A DNA stretch of 64,000 nucleotides from Conchocele bisecta (taxonomy: Eukaryota > Mollusca > Bivalvia > Lucinida > Thyasiridae), in the NCBI GenBank assembly GCA_029237695.1, contig CM055271.1:29790695-29854694 (forward strand). The letters are read 5' to 3'. The notes beneath the pieces are model-generated. The model searched no databases, was not told the DNA's origin, and saw only the letters and a list, made by a program, of their open reading frames with translations. Of the stretch, positions 34,106-46,551 are shown piece by piece. Made by a program: the position numbers and the translations under genes. Position 1 is the first letter of the stretch. Each line of letters begins with the position of its first letter.

Positions 34106-35900
34106 TTACTTAGAAAACACTATTCTGTATTTTCTGTATCGTACTATGTCAAGATACGGCTCGTACTGAAATGTCGGCTTGAAAACCTTATATAACTGAA
34201 ATGCATTGTTACCTTGTAAATCTCTGTTCCATGTTTGTATAGAGTTGTCTCTCAGTCTATTGTTAAACTCATTACAAATTACGTTCGCATTCACAGCCTC
34301 GGGATTATTACACACGTATCAAAAACCATTATTCCATAGTACTGATTTTACACCAGTTACCCACAACGTTTTCGCATTTGAGTATCGAGTCTTAGTATAC
34401 AATTTTCAAAATGCAGTTTTCAGTTTGAATAAGTTTAAACAAATATTTGATTACGCGCACATAACGATTAATGTATAACGGATAACGTCCAAGTTCACCG
34501 TACACTGCTGCGTTGCTAGTGGACATTTGTACGCCCAGAATAGCTTTACAAAACTTGAAATGTATCCTTTCTAATTCCTTTGACTTAGTAACACCCCATA
34601 CTTCACATGCATAGTTTATCGTCGATGACACGAACGCATCAAACAGTTGACATGTTGTTTTCGGTTTAAGGTCACGTTTTTTTTTTAATGTTTTGTAGTA
34701 GCACACCTATCGCTTTTTGCCCTTTGTCAGCTAGTGTTTGTTTGCTATTTTCAAAGTAAAGTCACTAACGATATCCAGCTGTATCCCGTTGAACTCTAGC
34801 ACGTCCTCCGGATTCAATCTACCACGTTTACGGAAAACCATTATGTTTGTTTTTTTTTTACATTTACTTCAAGGTCCCATTTTTGGCATTACATATATAA
34901 ATTGTCAAGACTTTGCTGCAGATCCTCGCGAGTTTCACCAAGTATGACCATATCGTCTGCATATAGTAATAACACAGTTATCCCAATTTATAATACGGTT
35001 GTGTTTTTCTTCCGGGGTAAACAAATAAATAAATATGTGTTCCTAGTTTGGATTTTGGGCATATCGGAAATTAGTGATAAACATCTGGTAAACAAGTGTG
35101 ATATCTCGTAACGTAAGTCCGGTGCTTCCATTGTGTTCTAAATATAGCCCCAATTCCTACAAAAAGAATGAACATAGCAATGGAGACATTGTCTCCCCTT
35201 GTCTGAGGCAGAGTGATGTGTCAACAAGTTCCGAATGTGCGTCACAATGCATAACACATGACTTTACATGAGTGTATATTGCTCGAATCATATTTATAAT
35301 TTTTCCATGTATTCCTAATTTATAAAGTTTGTACCACATAGCATTCAAGTTAATGAAAGCACAAACTAGTTTGCTATGCTGGGTTAAATACTATTCGATA
35401 ACACATCAAATAGCGTTTATCGCATCCACTGTTGAAGAGCAGTTGCGGAATGCGAACTGAGAGTCAGAAAAAGCACTGTTCTTTTCACACCAAGTGGGAT
35501 ACTAGGATATCACCAGCTGCATGGAAATATTAATTTAACATAAATTCTCCTGCACATGATTTCCCAACACTTAAAGTCTTGATGGCACTTAATACTTCCG
35601 CTTCAGATATAGGAATAGTTAACTCCTCAAAACTTACGCTCTCATTGAAATCTAAATGTTCCACTTCCGCATTTTCCTCCGTAAATATTTCATCAGATAG
35701 GCTCTTGAAGTACTCAAAGAAGTAACTTACGTTAATGTCTTCTCCTTTTTTACTTGCAGGCTTTGGAAACATTTTCCAGAAGTCTTTCGGTTTTTTGCTT
35801 CTGAGATTTTCTTTGGTTTTTGTTTTTCTGTGTTCGTGTGTGCGTCTTTTACGTTTAACTGTCTTTTTTATATTTTCTTTTTATGGCACAGAATCCGTCG
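34106..35900 (-). pseudogene. Non-LTR retrotransposon (LINE) remnant, minus strand
   Basis: Order on the minus strand is pre-RT region (35530-35772, ending VGKSCAGEFMLN), RT pieces (35157-35348, MWYKLYKLGIHGKIINMIRA, then LRQGETMSPLL), the catalytic YADD with MVILGETREDLQQ near 34930-34965, and the C-terminal part (34392-34706, KFCKAILGVQMSTSNAAVYG; 34106-34315). It is the same family as the LINE at 27.4-29.9 kb (shared GVxxST, LWYKLxxLGIxGxxxN and NxRLxDNxIQxW) but diverged and in the opposite orientation. Many stops and frameshifts; not functional. Confidence 0.85.
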
Positions 35901-36400
35901 GCGTTGTATGCTTTTGACGAACATTCTAACAACTACATTATAAACATATAACTAGAAATTTACATGATGTTTGACGCATTTCGAGAAATAATTCGTTCGA
36001 TATGTGGCACCTGCATACATTTGGAGAATCCTGAATATGTATATGTCTTATCAGAACAATTGCTTGGTAACATGTTTATGTACGCCGGACAAATTACTTC
36101 GTACGTATATTAAATACGCCTATATGCATTGGGAGTCTTATTTCAAAATGTGTGGTCTATGGGTAAGCCGTTACATCGTCAGTCTGTGACGTCTGCATGT
36201 TTATAATAGTGTCCATCATAATGGTGGATATGAAGCTTTAAACCATTCAAACCATTTTTATATTTTCGTAGCGATTTTATGTTTATTATAAATATTATGC
36301 CAAATATGACACTGATGCTTCTCTGTTCGGCTACAACCAAACCTGTTATGTATGCAAGCAACTAATTATTGCATGTATTTTATGTATTGCCACTATATTT
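35901..36400. other. Short intronic stretch, nothing recognised
   Basis: AT-rich, between the LINE remnant and the GGCCGCCA-type repeat. Confidence 0.5.
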
Positions 36401-37050
36401 TCTGGAAAGGTATATATCACAGCATATAATTTCCGCATAATATCAATTTATAAGTCTAAGTTTAAAGTGTTATGCCACTATAAGTGGACCCCCTAACAGG
36501 ACCGTTTTCTGCCCGTAAAAGGGCTGTTTTGCAAACGTTCACATAAAACTGCCACAGAATCGCATGTACACGCTCTAAATCGTACTGAAAAAAATGCAAC
36601 TGGTATTTATCATTTACATACAATCGAACTAGCACATTCTCATTCAAAATAGCAGCCAAAATCCAAGATGGCCGCCAATACACCACTACCTTACCCCACC
36701 ACACTAAACCATATATTTTACGAGTTTATATGACCAGTTCTTGGTTTATTTGTATTGGATTATATTTCATAAGTGAACTACAAACTTACGTTATTACTTG
36801 AGAAATTATGTATGTAAATCCAAAATGGCCGCCAACAATCACAATCTCCGTTCATTTGCCATCGTGTCACTTATATTACATCATTTAACATTTCAAAACA
36901 TACTTACGTACGAGCATACGTCCACAGTAAATGGCCTTGACAATAGCAAAACATGCTTGGATAACTGTTTTGTCCAAGATGGGCGCCAAATATCACGACG
37001 TCTCATCAATTTACATCGCGTTATGTACTTGACGGGATTAATCATTTAAA
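36401..37050 (+). repeat. Dispersed repeat with aagatggccgcca motifs, copy 1
   Basis: The blocks atttccgcataatatcaatt, ctataagtggaccccctaa, aagatggccgccaa and accccaccacactaaa recur in the same order on the opposite strand at 52480-52890. Further atggccgccaa and gatgggcgccaaa blocks follow at 36820 and 36980. Non-coding. Confidence 0.8.
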
Positions 37051-37082
37051 ACAAGTAAACAGTATTACATTGCATTGCCACA

Positions 37083-37445
37083 GCAGAGGCGTCGGAAGCA
37101 AATTAATATTCGGGCGGCGGTAGTCGACCCGAGTGCAGCGAGGGAGTGCTAGGGGGGTCCGGGGGGGGGGGCATGCCCCACCCTGATTTTTTTTTAATTC
37201 TAGATGGCATTTCCTGCATTCTGCTGCATTTAAGAGACACAATTAGTAGGTATCTCATACATATTTTTGTAGTAAAAGCACTGGTAAAAAGCACCAGGAT
37301 ACTCACTACATTACGCGGGGTGTTTGTTTATACAAATCACTATCATTTCCCGATCCCAAACTCACAGAAAAAAAATAATTTATTTTGCTGTCCAAATATT
37401 GGGGCGGCGGTCGCCGCCCCTGCCGCCCCCGTTCCGACGCCACTT
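37083..37445. repeat. GC-ended non-autonomous element (MITE-like)
   Basis: The left end ggcgtcggaagc and right end gttccgacgccactt are inverted repeats, with GGCGGCGG and CCGCCGCC-type blocks just inside. A ggggggtccggggg, then gcatgcccc run is typical of such elements in marine invertebrates. The adjacent gypsy element starts 12 bp to the right. Confidence 0.75.
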
Positions 37446-37456
37446 CACAGTAAAAC

Positions 37457-37789
37457 TGTAGGAATGCCGTATAACTGGCTGGCTGAGGGGAAAATTTCAA
37501 GAGTTCGAACGATTAAATCTTCTTTATTCAACTTTTCTAAATTTCACCACGTGTTGTACACAGTTTCCATGATGTCGCTCCCCAGTTCTCTCCACTGACT
37601 ACATCCCAGCATCTCCATGCATCTGCCAAGCAGGTATCAAAGAGCTGGGACCCAGTCAGAGTGGGAGATAACTCATGTTAGCTAAATAGTTTGTGTAAGG
37701 GAAACAACTGCAGCCAATACTATTGTAGGCATGGACAGGAGTTGCTTCCCCTACACACGTTTGATATTTCCACTAGCACTCCATAAAAA
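37457..37789 (-). repeat. 3' LTR of the gypsy element (left copy)
   Basis: It begins tgtaggaatg; shared sequence ends ccataaaaa. If the LTR follows TG..CA it ends at 37783. It differs from the right copy at several positions (for example aaaatttcaagagttcg versus atatctatttcaagtgtttg), so this insertion is older than the one in intron 1. Confidence 0.9.
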
Positions 37790-37885
37790 ACACAGTATCT
37801 GTAGACAATCAAATGGCATTGATTATACAATATGCATGTAACATTGACAGTAGCGAACCATCAGCGTATATTCAAGAAAAGACAG

Positions 37886-38165
37886 ATGGATTCAAAGAGA
37901 GACATGTGGATTCAAGGACATGTAAATGGATTCAAAGATATATGGGTGAATTCAATGGGAGTGGATTCAAGGAAATGCATATGGATTCAAAGAGAGACAT
38001 GTGGATTCAATGACATGTAAATGGATTCAAAGGTATATGGGTGAATTCAATGCGAGTGGATTCAAGGAAATGCAGATGGATTCAAAGAGAGACAGGTGGA
38101 TACAAAAAAAACAGGAGAGGAAATAGACACAGGTGGATTCAAGGAGTCAGATGTATTCAAAGACG
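37886..38165. repeat. 95-bp tandem repeat in the gypsy 3' region
   Basis: The block atggattcaaagagagaca recurs at 37886, 37981 and 38076, an exact 95-bp period over nearly three copies. Each unit is itself built of ggattcaa-type sub-repeats. It lies between the integrase tail and the 3' LTR and does not encode a conserved protein. Confidence 0.93.
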
Positions 38166-38671
38166 GGAATGAGCAAGGTCCGATGTCAAAATTAAGCATG
38201 TACGAATAGCAATGCATATATCCATAAAGCTTACATAAAATACACATGCAGTCATAAATTCCCCATACTCTGGGCAGTATGAATACAGCATCAACGTTCA
38301 TGCACATTTACATCATGTGCACAAATTTACATAATGCCATATACATTATCTATACATCTCAATAGGATATCTGATGGAATTAATCATGTGTCTGTGTTCA
38401 TGAATACATATATGACAAATAATTCAGTTTCATTACATGTGCAGTACATAATCTATACTATTATCCTGTATATTCTCATATTGACTATGTAATAAGGGGA
38501 GGAGGTCTAGCTTGTACTAACGCTGAAGCTTTGCAGTTCAGGCTGGAATCTGGGACCCATTGAGCATTATGTGCAGGTTCGCCAACTATCTGCACTAAAT
38601 AATGACGACCGGTTTGTGTGTGTTTCTGAGCCAAGACGCGTTTCACTTTACAACTATCGCTATCAGCATGA

Positions 38672-40055
38672 TCAGGTACTGGTTATGTCTAATACATCGG
38701 GATCAACATGCTCTGAATCTCTGTATCGAATTGGTTTCCGCACTAATCGTTTGGGTCGTGTGTTCACAGGAATAATATTCGGCAACGTGTTGTCAGTCGT
38801 TTTACATGTAACACTAGGAGTAACAGAACTGCCCTCCATGATCGTCTGTGTAGATTGTGTCGAGACCGTTTGTAACGGCACTTTAACTTTCAAGGTAAAT
38901 CAATTTTCACACGTAGGCTGACGTACATGAGCTTATTTGAGTATATCAATGTGTATCGGCTGTTGGAAATGTTTCTGTCTGTTTGGATCCTTTAGTACTA
39001 CCATATGATCACTCACAACACTGTCAATGACAAATGGACCATTATAATGATGTCGCAGCTTCTGTGCTGATCCAGTCGGTTCTTGCAAGTAGACATAGTC
39101 GCCTTCAGCAAAAACTGAAAGTTTCTTATCCTCGTTCGCTCGAGCTGTCATCTCAGTCTTCGCTTTTGTTACATTGTCTAATACATCACTGTGAATCTGA
39201 TGAAGTAATTCAAGTTTCTTCTCCATATATTTCGCACCATCCTGCGGCAATGACTGCAGACTGTACTTGTGATTCACCAATGGAAACTTCGGTCGTTGCG
39301 CGAGCACAACTTCATATGGGGAGTATCCAATGCTAGAATTCACCGCATTGTTCATCGCGAATACCACTGTATGGAGACAAGTATCCCAATTGTTACATTC
39401 ACTGTTCATATATGGAGTGAGTCGATTGGCTAGAGTTCCATGTGTACGCTCACATGCATCAAGACAGTGGTGAACAAAACTGGGTGTGAATTGTTGCGCA
39501 ATTCCCAACATGTTGCATAATTCTCGCGTAACTGTGTCAGTAAACTCGGAGCCTTGGTCTGTGATAAGTGTGTCACACACTCCGAACGTTGTAAATAGCT
39601 GGAACAGGGCCTCTGATACGGTGACTGCGTCTTTGCTGGCAATTGGTACAGCATACAAGTATTTGGAAAATAAGTCTAAGGCCGTAAAAAAATAACAGTT
39701 GCCGCGCACAGTGTATGGAAGCGGACCATACAAATCATACCGAAAAGGGTGCGACTGGTGTAGGATATGCAACTATAACATTTTGCACATGCACTTTTGT
39801 TACTTTCCGTGCTTGACATTCGTGGCATGATCTAACACAGTCTGCTGTTATTGTTGCGAGTTTTGAGAAGTAGTGGTGTTCATTCACTCTGTCTATTGTA
39901 TCTTGTATACCACCATGACCACCAAGGGGTGAATCGTGAATCAGTTTCAAAACACTCATTATAATACAATGTGGTAACACAAGTTGGTAATGTGAATGCA
40001 ATTTGGTTCGTTTGGCTTTAGTCAGACGCGAATGGAATAGCAGTCCATTTATCAC
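38672..40055 (-). pseudogene. Integrase of the gypsy element with basic tail
   Basis: The zinc-binding region at 39735-40055 has the H-H pair (HDSPLGGHGG) and CVRSCHEC. The core at 38933-39772 has the first catalytic Asp in FTALDLFSKYL, the second in LITDQGSEF and the Glu in LDACERTHGTL, then a C-terminal module ending HIDILK. After two stops, 38672-38893 continues with an arginine-rich tail (NTRPKRLVRKPIRYRDSEH) as in gypsy pol C-termini. The core frame of 279 aa is intact; the breaks lie between the zinc region and the core and before the tail. Confidence 0.9.
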
Positions 40056-40063
40056 AGAATAAT

Positions 40064-40786
40064 CTAATTGTTGAACAAGTATGTCTCTGGATTACGCTGT
40101 GAGCGGGTTAACTCTCCTGTCTCCAAATACAGAATAATTGGTTTCAAGTCTTTGTCAGCTTGTTGGCATATACGAATGCTGTCCAGAGTAATATCGATCT
40201 GGGACACTGCCGGCATACACGAAATGTCTGTAACTGTGTCTGTATCTGTTGTGCTGACACTTGAAGAATCCAGAGCAGTGTTAACGGTATCAGAATGTAA
40301 TAGTTCGTGTGAATGAACTAGCATACACTGATTTACACACAACGTATTAGTTGGAATTTCCACTTGAAGGTCACTGGTTTGTGAATCTGATCTGGGTCTA
40401 GACTGTTCGTTTGTATGATAATTACGATCGTGTTCATTACTATGACTATCGCAATCCGAACTACACTGTCCGTCACAAGGGATAAATGTATCAATGTCTT
40501 TGTTGCTCATGATACATGTATCACTCTGTGGAATGTATAGTTCGGTAGCAGAGATATCACTATCTGTAATACACTGTTCGTTTCCATGTTTAGTGGGCAT
40601 ATCTGTACAAACTTGACGAAGACGCTGCTTCTTAGGCTTATTAACTACATATATATCGTCTTCCGTGTCGGCATCATACAGATCACACTCCTGCTGTAAC
40701 CGAATTTGATTGACACGAGGCAATGTCTGATATGTACCGTCATGGGACATAACTCTGTCACGTGTTAGCGCATCTGCAACCACCAT
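40064..40786 (-). pseudogene. RNase H end plus long acidic linker of the gypsy pol
   Basis: The frame opens MVVADALTRD, the usual end of the gypsy RNase H, and closes with CQQADKDLKPIILYLETGEL, the usual entry to integrase. Between them lie about 170 residues rich in Asp, Ser, Thr, Asn and Cys with no recognised fold. Most gypsy elements have only a short spacer here. The frame is open for 240 codons. Confidence 0.75.
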
Positions 40787-41106
40787 CTACGCCGCTGGTT
40801 TGTAGATTATGTCTAAATCAAATTGCTGTAATATAGCAAGCCATAGTTCGTATATGGCGCCTTTAAATTGTTTTTAAACAATGGTCGCAATGCCTGATGA
40901 TCACACTCGACGACAAAGTGGCGACCACGCAAATATGGTGCGCAGTCTAATACACTTGTGACAACACCAAGTTGTTCCAACTGTGTTGGTCCGTATTTCT
41001 GTGGCCATGGAGACAGTCCCTTGGAGCCGAAACGCACTACTCTGCTGACTCCATCGTCGTGTATTTGATATAGCATGTAGCCGATCCCCTTGCTACTTGT
41101 GTCCAC
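40787..41106 (-). pseudogene. RNase H of the gypsy element
   Basis: The motifs are MDTSSKGIGYMLYQ, QLEQLGVVTSVLDC with the catalytic Glu, and VVECDHQALRPLF with an Asp. A frame break near 40870 separates it from the VVADAL end. Confidence 0.82.
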
Positions 41107-42354
41107 AGCGAGCCGAAATTCTGTGTCAAATTTAGGAAATGCCAGTGCATCAGATTGTTTAACACTATTCTTGAGTGTCTGGAAGCTTTCCTCACAATCA
41201 GTAGTCCAGTCAAATAGTACACCTTTTTCAAAAGGCGATACAGGGGGTGCGCTATAGCACTATAATTTGCTATATACTTACGAAACCAGTTCAGCATGCA
41301 CAGAGCACGCTGGAGCTCTGCTCTATTGGCAGGTGAGAGATAATCTTTAAGAATTTCAATCCTATCACTAGGAGGTTTAATGCCATGTTTGGATATGTCG
41401 TGGCCCAGAAACACACAATGCGACTGTGCAAACTTACACTTTTTCGGTCCCAGCTTCAAACCTGACTGCTCAATTCTGGCTAAAACCTCATTCAATATTT
41501 CTAAATGATGATGAAATGTTTCAGAAAATACACAGACATCATCTAAATAACACAATACAGAAATATATGTTAAACCCTTCAACATTTTATCCACCAATAA
41601 CTGGAACACGCATTTGGGGCGGTCCGAAGACCCATGGGGGGTCTCATGATTTGAAAGTGCCGTAACAAGTATTGAAAGCTGTATATTTACTAGACTCATC
41701 AGGAATTTTCATCTGGAAAAATCCAGAACTTAAATCCAGCGATGTTATGAAATTAGGTACACACTGAGAAAATGACTTGGTTAAATCTTACAAATCCGGA
41801 ATTGTATACCGGAAATCCTGAATTTGTGTATTTAGGTACCTAAAATCACAACAGAACCGGTATGATGAGATACTTTGTTCTCTAGTAATATTGTTTGGAT
41901 CTATTTTAGGTTAATTTCTTTTTGCTACACGTACTACCGGACTATCAGGAGGTAGCCGGTAGGGACGCTGGTGTTTAGACTGAGCATCTGGCTTCAGATG
42001 AATCCGATGCTCAGCTAACGTCGTAAGGCCAAGCGCTGGTCTTTCATCAGTTATGAAAACATCGTTGTGTTTGTAAAGACAGTCAAATAACTGTTCCTGT
42101 TGATTTTCAGGCAATTCTGAATTTACATCAAAATATGATCTAAGTTTGACAACATCAGGATCAGAATACAAGGGCCTTTGAGATACACCAGCCTGCTCAC
42201 CAGGTGACTGTACTGTGACGTGGGCACATGATATATCCGACACCGGTACATGTATCAAATCAACAGAATTGTCACATAATTTGAATGTTGCCAGTATAGA
42301 TCCTTTGTTTACATGTATCCGCTCATTGCCCGGGTTAAGCACCTTAACAAGCAC
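41107..42354 (-). pseudogene. Reverse transcriptase of the gypsy element (broken)
   Basis: The connection region (41911-42354) ends with HRIHLKPDAQSKHQRPYRL, typical before gypsy RT. At 41700-41905 the fingers appear only as pieces with stops. The palm and thumb (41037-41699) contain the catalytic box in SVLCYLDDVCVFSET (YLDD), then LGHDISKHGIKP and NWFRKYIANYSAIAHPL of the thumb. At least three frame breaks. Confidence 0.88.
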
Positions 42355-43031
42355 AATATGATCGGGTTTACACGTAACAACCGCTTTTGCAACATTCCCT
42401 TATGTGAAATTTCTGCATGAGTTGTACACACACCTTGCATACCAACGACAATGTCTTTCGATAATTTACCAGTAACCATGCACTCTGCATTTGGTTCAAG
42501 AACAAAGGTTTGCTCACATGTAACTTTTGTGGTACTTTTTACCCCTGACAAGCATGTATTATTACGAAAGTCCAAGACAATATCATTGTATTCCATGTGG
42601 TCAGTACCAAGTATAAACGGATGAGAAGCACTGTCTAATATATGAATGAAAACCATACATGACGCACTGGTTGGCGAACGGCGAAACTGAATACTGGCAG
42701 TACCAAAAACATCAACCGATTGATTATTAGCCAAAATAACACTGGTTGCACATGGTTGCAAACCTATAATACATGATTGGGGAATTGAATCAAATAATTC
42801 CTTGGATATGATGTTTATGCTGCTGCCTGAATCAAGCAATGCCGTAGTGCGTTTATTTGCAAAGTAGATTGGTAAATACATACAGTTTCTGTCCTGAGAC
42901 ATACATGGACGTTCTGTATCATTGCGCAATATGTCCTCATCCTGACCAGTTTGTGTATGACCAGAATTACACTCTGATAGGCATGTCAGTTGCGCGGCAC
43001 TGCCAGGCCTTGGGCATTTAACTAGGAACAT
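42355..43031 (-). pseudogene. Aspartic protease region of the gypsy element
   Basis: A long open frame contains TTALLDSGSSINIISKELF, in which DSG is the protease catalytic triad and IIS fits the following strand, then HPFILGTDHM, which fits the second conserved ILG block. It lies downstream of the zinc knuckles and upstream of RT. Length and order are normal. Confidence 0.87.
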
Positions 43032-44060
43032 TCGCGTGCACTGTGCCCAGCATTGTCACACAACTGACAGATCACCACAGATGCAGTAGTATCAGTAATC
43101 ACTTTTTGACGGCGACAGTCATTCGCGATATTCCCCAACTGGGTACATATTTGGCACTTTGAAGTTGGAGTCTTATTTCTATTGCCATTCCAGTTACATT
43201 TTATTTTTTATGTCCTTCTCCGTCACATTTGTAACAGGTAGTTACACTGGATCGCGTTTAATTAGTCGTAGGAACATGACGAACGTCTAAATCGTCTAAA
43301 CGGTAACTGAGCTTCTGGATTTGCGATTGCAAGATTGGTGTACTAGTGTTTAAAGTTGAACTGCTCGATGCTTCTTCCGCCCTATATCCGTGTGCCTCGC
43401 CTGTCTTCGCGACATGTAACGCATCTCTGAATGTCTGTACCCGTCCAGCACGCACAAAAAAACGTTGTTGTGGTGGCAGCCCATCAACAAATTTGTAAGT
43501 AATTTCTCTATCAGTTTTCGCTAAACGATGGCCCTTTTACATTACAATACTGTGGAACTCCTCAATGGATTGGGATGATCGTAATGTCAAGTTATTGTAA
43601 GCTGCTTCCTCCGCTATAAGTTTTGGGCTGGTTTGATCACAATATTCCAGTTTGAACGCCCCTATTCAAGCATCCCAGGATATTTAGGCAGAGTCTGGTA
43701 GGGAATTGTACCAAATATATGCTGGTCCTGACAAATTCATGTGGAAAGCAGCAATGTTCAGCATGTTTGGATTGATCTTCAATGTTGGATAGAATGAGGT
43801 ACGAGTTAAATTCAGCAAGACATTTGTCTGCATCTTCATGCATGTATCCAGACAACTTTGTACATTTGAGCACGAGCTGTGCTTGCTGAGTGTTAGTCAC
43901 AGGGGGTGGAACACGGATGCTAGGTGTCGATGTTGCAACTGGAGCGTGTACGAAACTGTCATGAAGGCGCTGATCGAAAGTCCGAAAAGGATTTGTGGGA
44001 TCCAAATCGGCGTCTGATTCGAACGGATTTCGAAATGTATTTGTGACATCCGTTGTTTAA
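43028..44060 (-). pseudogene. gag of the gypsy element with three zinc knuckles (broken)
   Basis: The N-terminal part (43637-44005 and upstream) includes MDPTNPFRTFDQRLHDSF and a capsid-like stretch. Near the 3' end, in different frames, there are CYKCDGEGH (about 43205-43250, stop within), CQICTQLGNIANDC (about 43120-43165, Asn at the His position) and an intact CQLCDNAGHSAREC (43028-43069). The third fits CX2CX4HX4C exactly. The nucleocapsid thus had three knuckles, of which one is intact. Confidence 0.8.
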
Positions 44061-44078
44061 ACTTTAGATTCTCCACCA
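44061..44078 (-). promoter_or_regulatory. Likely primer binding site of the gypsy element
   Basis: Just inside the 5' LTR the minus strand reads tggtggagaatctaaag. TGG at this position is the usual complement of a tRNA CCA end. I could not assign the tRNA with confidence. Confidence 0.5.
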
Positions 44079-44415
44079 TGTAGGAATGCCGTATAACTGG
44101 CTGGCTGAGGGGAATATCTATTTCAAGTGTTTGAACGATTAAATCTTCTTTATTAAACTTTTCTAAATTTCACCACGTGTTGTGCACAGCTTCCATGATG
44201 TCGCTCCCCAGTTCTCTCCCCTGACTGCATTCCAGCATCTCCATGCATCTGCCAAGCAGGTATCAAAGAGCTGGGACCCAGTCAGAGTGGGTGATAACTC
44301 ATGTTAGCTAAATAGTTTGTGTAAGGGAAACAACTGCAGCCAATGCTATTGTAGGCATGGACAGGAGTTGCTTCCCCTACACACGTTTGATATTTCCACT
44401 AGCACTCCATAAAAA
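44079..44415 (-). repeat. 5' LTR of the gypsy element (right copy)
   Basis: Same ends as the left LTR: tgtaggaatg to ccataaaaa (to 44409 if it ends in CA). Differs by several substitutions and a small insertion from the left copy. Confidence 0.9.
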
Positions 44416-46480
44416 GCCAAAATATAACAAAAACAAATGTAACACATACTCTAATTACTACCGCCCTAATTAATATTGGACAAGACGGTTGCCGTAATGT
44501 TTATTTGTATGTTGGAACACGGTTTATAATTTGTAAATTATTATAATATACCTGTGTAAGTACGAACTTTGTATGAAACAGACACAGCCACTATGTTACT
44601 TTGGTTTTGGTATATTTTAATTCCCAAAGCAGTAATATTACGCTGGGATGGTGCAATATTTCAAATTATACAATTACATGCTCTTCATATTAATACTTCT
44701 GAGCTTCAACCTGTAAGTTGGGCGATATATCATCCAGTATATTGCCTTCATTAAATCAATTGAAAATGTTGTTATGTCCCACCGACATAGAAATATTACA
44801 GGTATAGCTTCATACTCACTTAAGTGTTGGCGAAGTATATATAATAAAGTCTAAAACTACTCTACTGCATCAGACCATTTTCTATTTTCACTGAGCGCAT
44901 TTCACAAACATGATGTTAACGAGACACGTGATATAGCATGCAAATACCCAGTTTCGAATATCATAAAGCATTGTACTCTTACACGTTCATCATAAGGTGC
45001 CTGTGAAACCCATTTTAATACTGCCATAACTATATTATTTAATCACTAGTCATGATCTTATAGCAGTCGATTATATTTTTCCGATATTTCTATTGCATAT
45101 CCATATACGTCTTGTTGCTTCATGTGTGGGTCCGTGATTTACAGGCACCGGTGCTACATATTTCATATACAAATAGGTTTCATACAACAGCGGAATGTGT
45201 TACTATTACGACATTCATTTTTATAAACCACACATATGATATATAAACTCGGATATCTGCTGCGTATGTTTCATACTTAATACTTACTTATTATAAACGT
45301 TACTTGATACCCGCCAAGAAATCAATTAATTAATAAATCGCTCACAAATTAAAAGAAAAAAGCAGTGACAATGAAATAAAATACAAAAAGCCACTCACGT
45401 ACAGTCCAAAGAGGCACAAAACCGTACCCTGCCGAATCGTCAGTGATCAATATAGTTCGAAGAGACAGCTATGCATGGTTATCATGGCGTCACAACGCCC
45501 GCACCGTCTCCTTAACTTCTTATTTTGGCGCATAAGGACAGTAACATAGCGACAATATACAAATATGAAAAACTATTATCTGATAGGATATCTGATAGGA
45601 TATTTCCATTTCCAACATCGGCGTGGTAAATGCTATGCCCTGGAGTAAACGCGCAATAAAGTTATATGGCGTGGTGCCAACGCCGCCGACACACATTTAT
45701 GCTTATGGTAACCACGTACAAAGATCACACACTGCGGTCTTTGGCAATAGACATGTTCGGAATCGCGAGATATGTTCTATTTGGAATACTAAATGTACAA
45801 GATAAGAAAACATAGGACATGCAAACTTATACGACGTTCGTTTTCTCAGGGCCTGTAACATAATTCGTTAATGTTGGCATGTAGCTACATGTTTCTATAA
45901 ATAATCTGAAGTGTTTATCAATGGCATATACTTGCAAATGATATATAATTTTATTCCTAATACAAATTTTTGTATGCAACAGTGAAACGTGAGAATGTAA
46001 TGTTCATGGCACATTATCTTTTTCCCATGCCCTGGCTCAAATATTAGTGTTATCTATAAACACATAGGCATTTGTGAAATTATGATATTCAAAGAGTTTC
46101 GCATGAGTCACAACTAGCTGGCACTGTAACAAACACACACTCATATATAGTTTAACGTAATATCTAAGTGAATAAATAGTATGTGTTTATTTCGTTGTGA
46201 GTCATTGCTAAGTTTTAGTTTAAACAATATTTTATTTCAGATTGAATACATGTATACGTCAACATTCATAGACAGCTATTGTGAATAAGGATTAGAAAAC
46301 AAAGCTCAATTTGATCTTATGTGAATTCTTCTCCTTAAGTAAGACATCAGTAAATGGTAATGTGGCAGGAATACATACAGTGTATACATAGGCAAGTTTG
46401 GTTAATTATTGAATAAGAAAGAAAGAAGTTGAGATCAAAGGCATACATCTCAAACCATTGGTGTTATCTTCTGTAGATAG
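44416..46480. other. Intron 3 stretch without a recognised gene
   Basis: AT-rich, short frames only, no motif recognised. Confidence 0.5.
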
Positions 46481-46551
46481 TCGTTGACCTAATAGACACT
46501 TCAACTACTATTAATGACTGTGTCAAACCGATCAGTCTGAGTCGTTTGCCA

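Larger units (their letters stand above)
37457..44415 (-). mobile_element. Ty3/gypsy LTR retrotransposon, canonical order, defective
   Basis: Paired LTRs of about 330 bp at 37457 and 44079 enclose gag, protease, RT, RNase H and integrase in the usual gypsy order on the minus strand. The element occupies about 7 kb of intron 3. Stops and frameshifts occur in most domains. Both LTRs start tgtaggaatgccg (+ strand) and share sequence up to ccataaaaa, so one boundary is ambiguous by six bases. No clean target duplication could be read. Its domain order and protein sequences differ from the element at 2.8-13.4 kb. Confidence 0.9.

Noticed and set aside
37452..37456. Target duplication for the gypsy element (taaaa type)
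   Set aside because: The candidate at the left flank is offset by one base from the LTR edge, and the right LTR edge itself is ambiguous in an A run.
37880..38165. CRISPR-like regular repeat
   Set aside because: Units are contiguous with no unique spacers, and the genome is eukaryotic; it is a tandem repeat in a retrotransposon.
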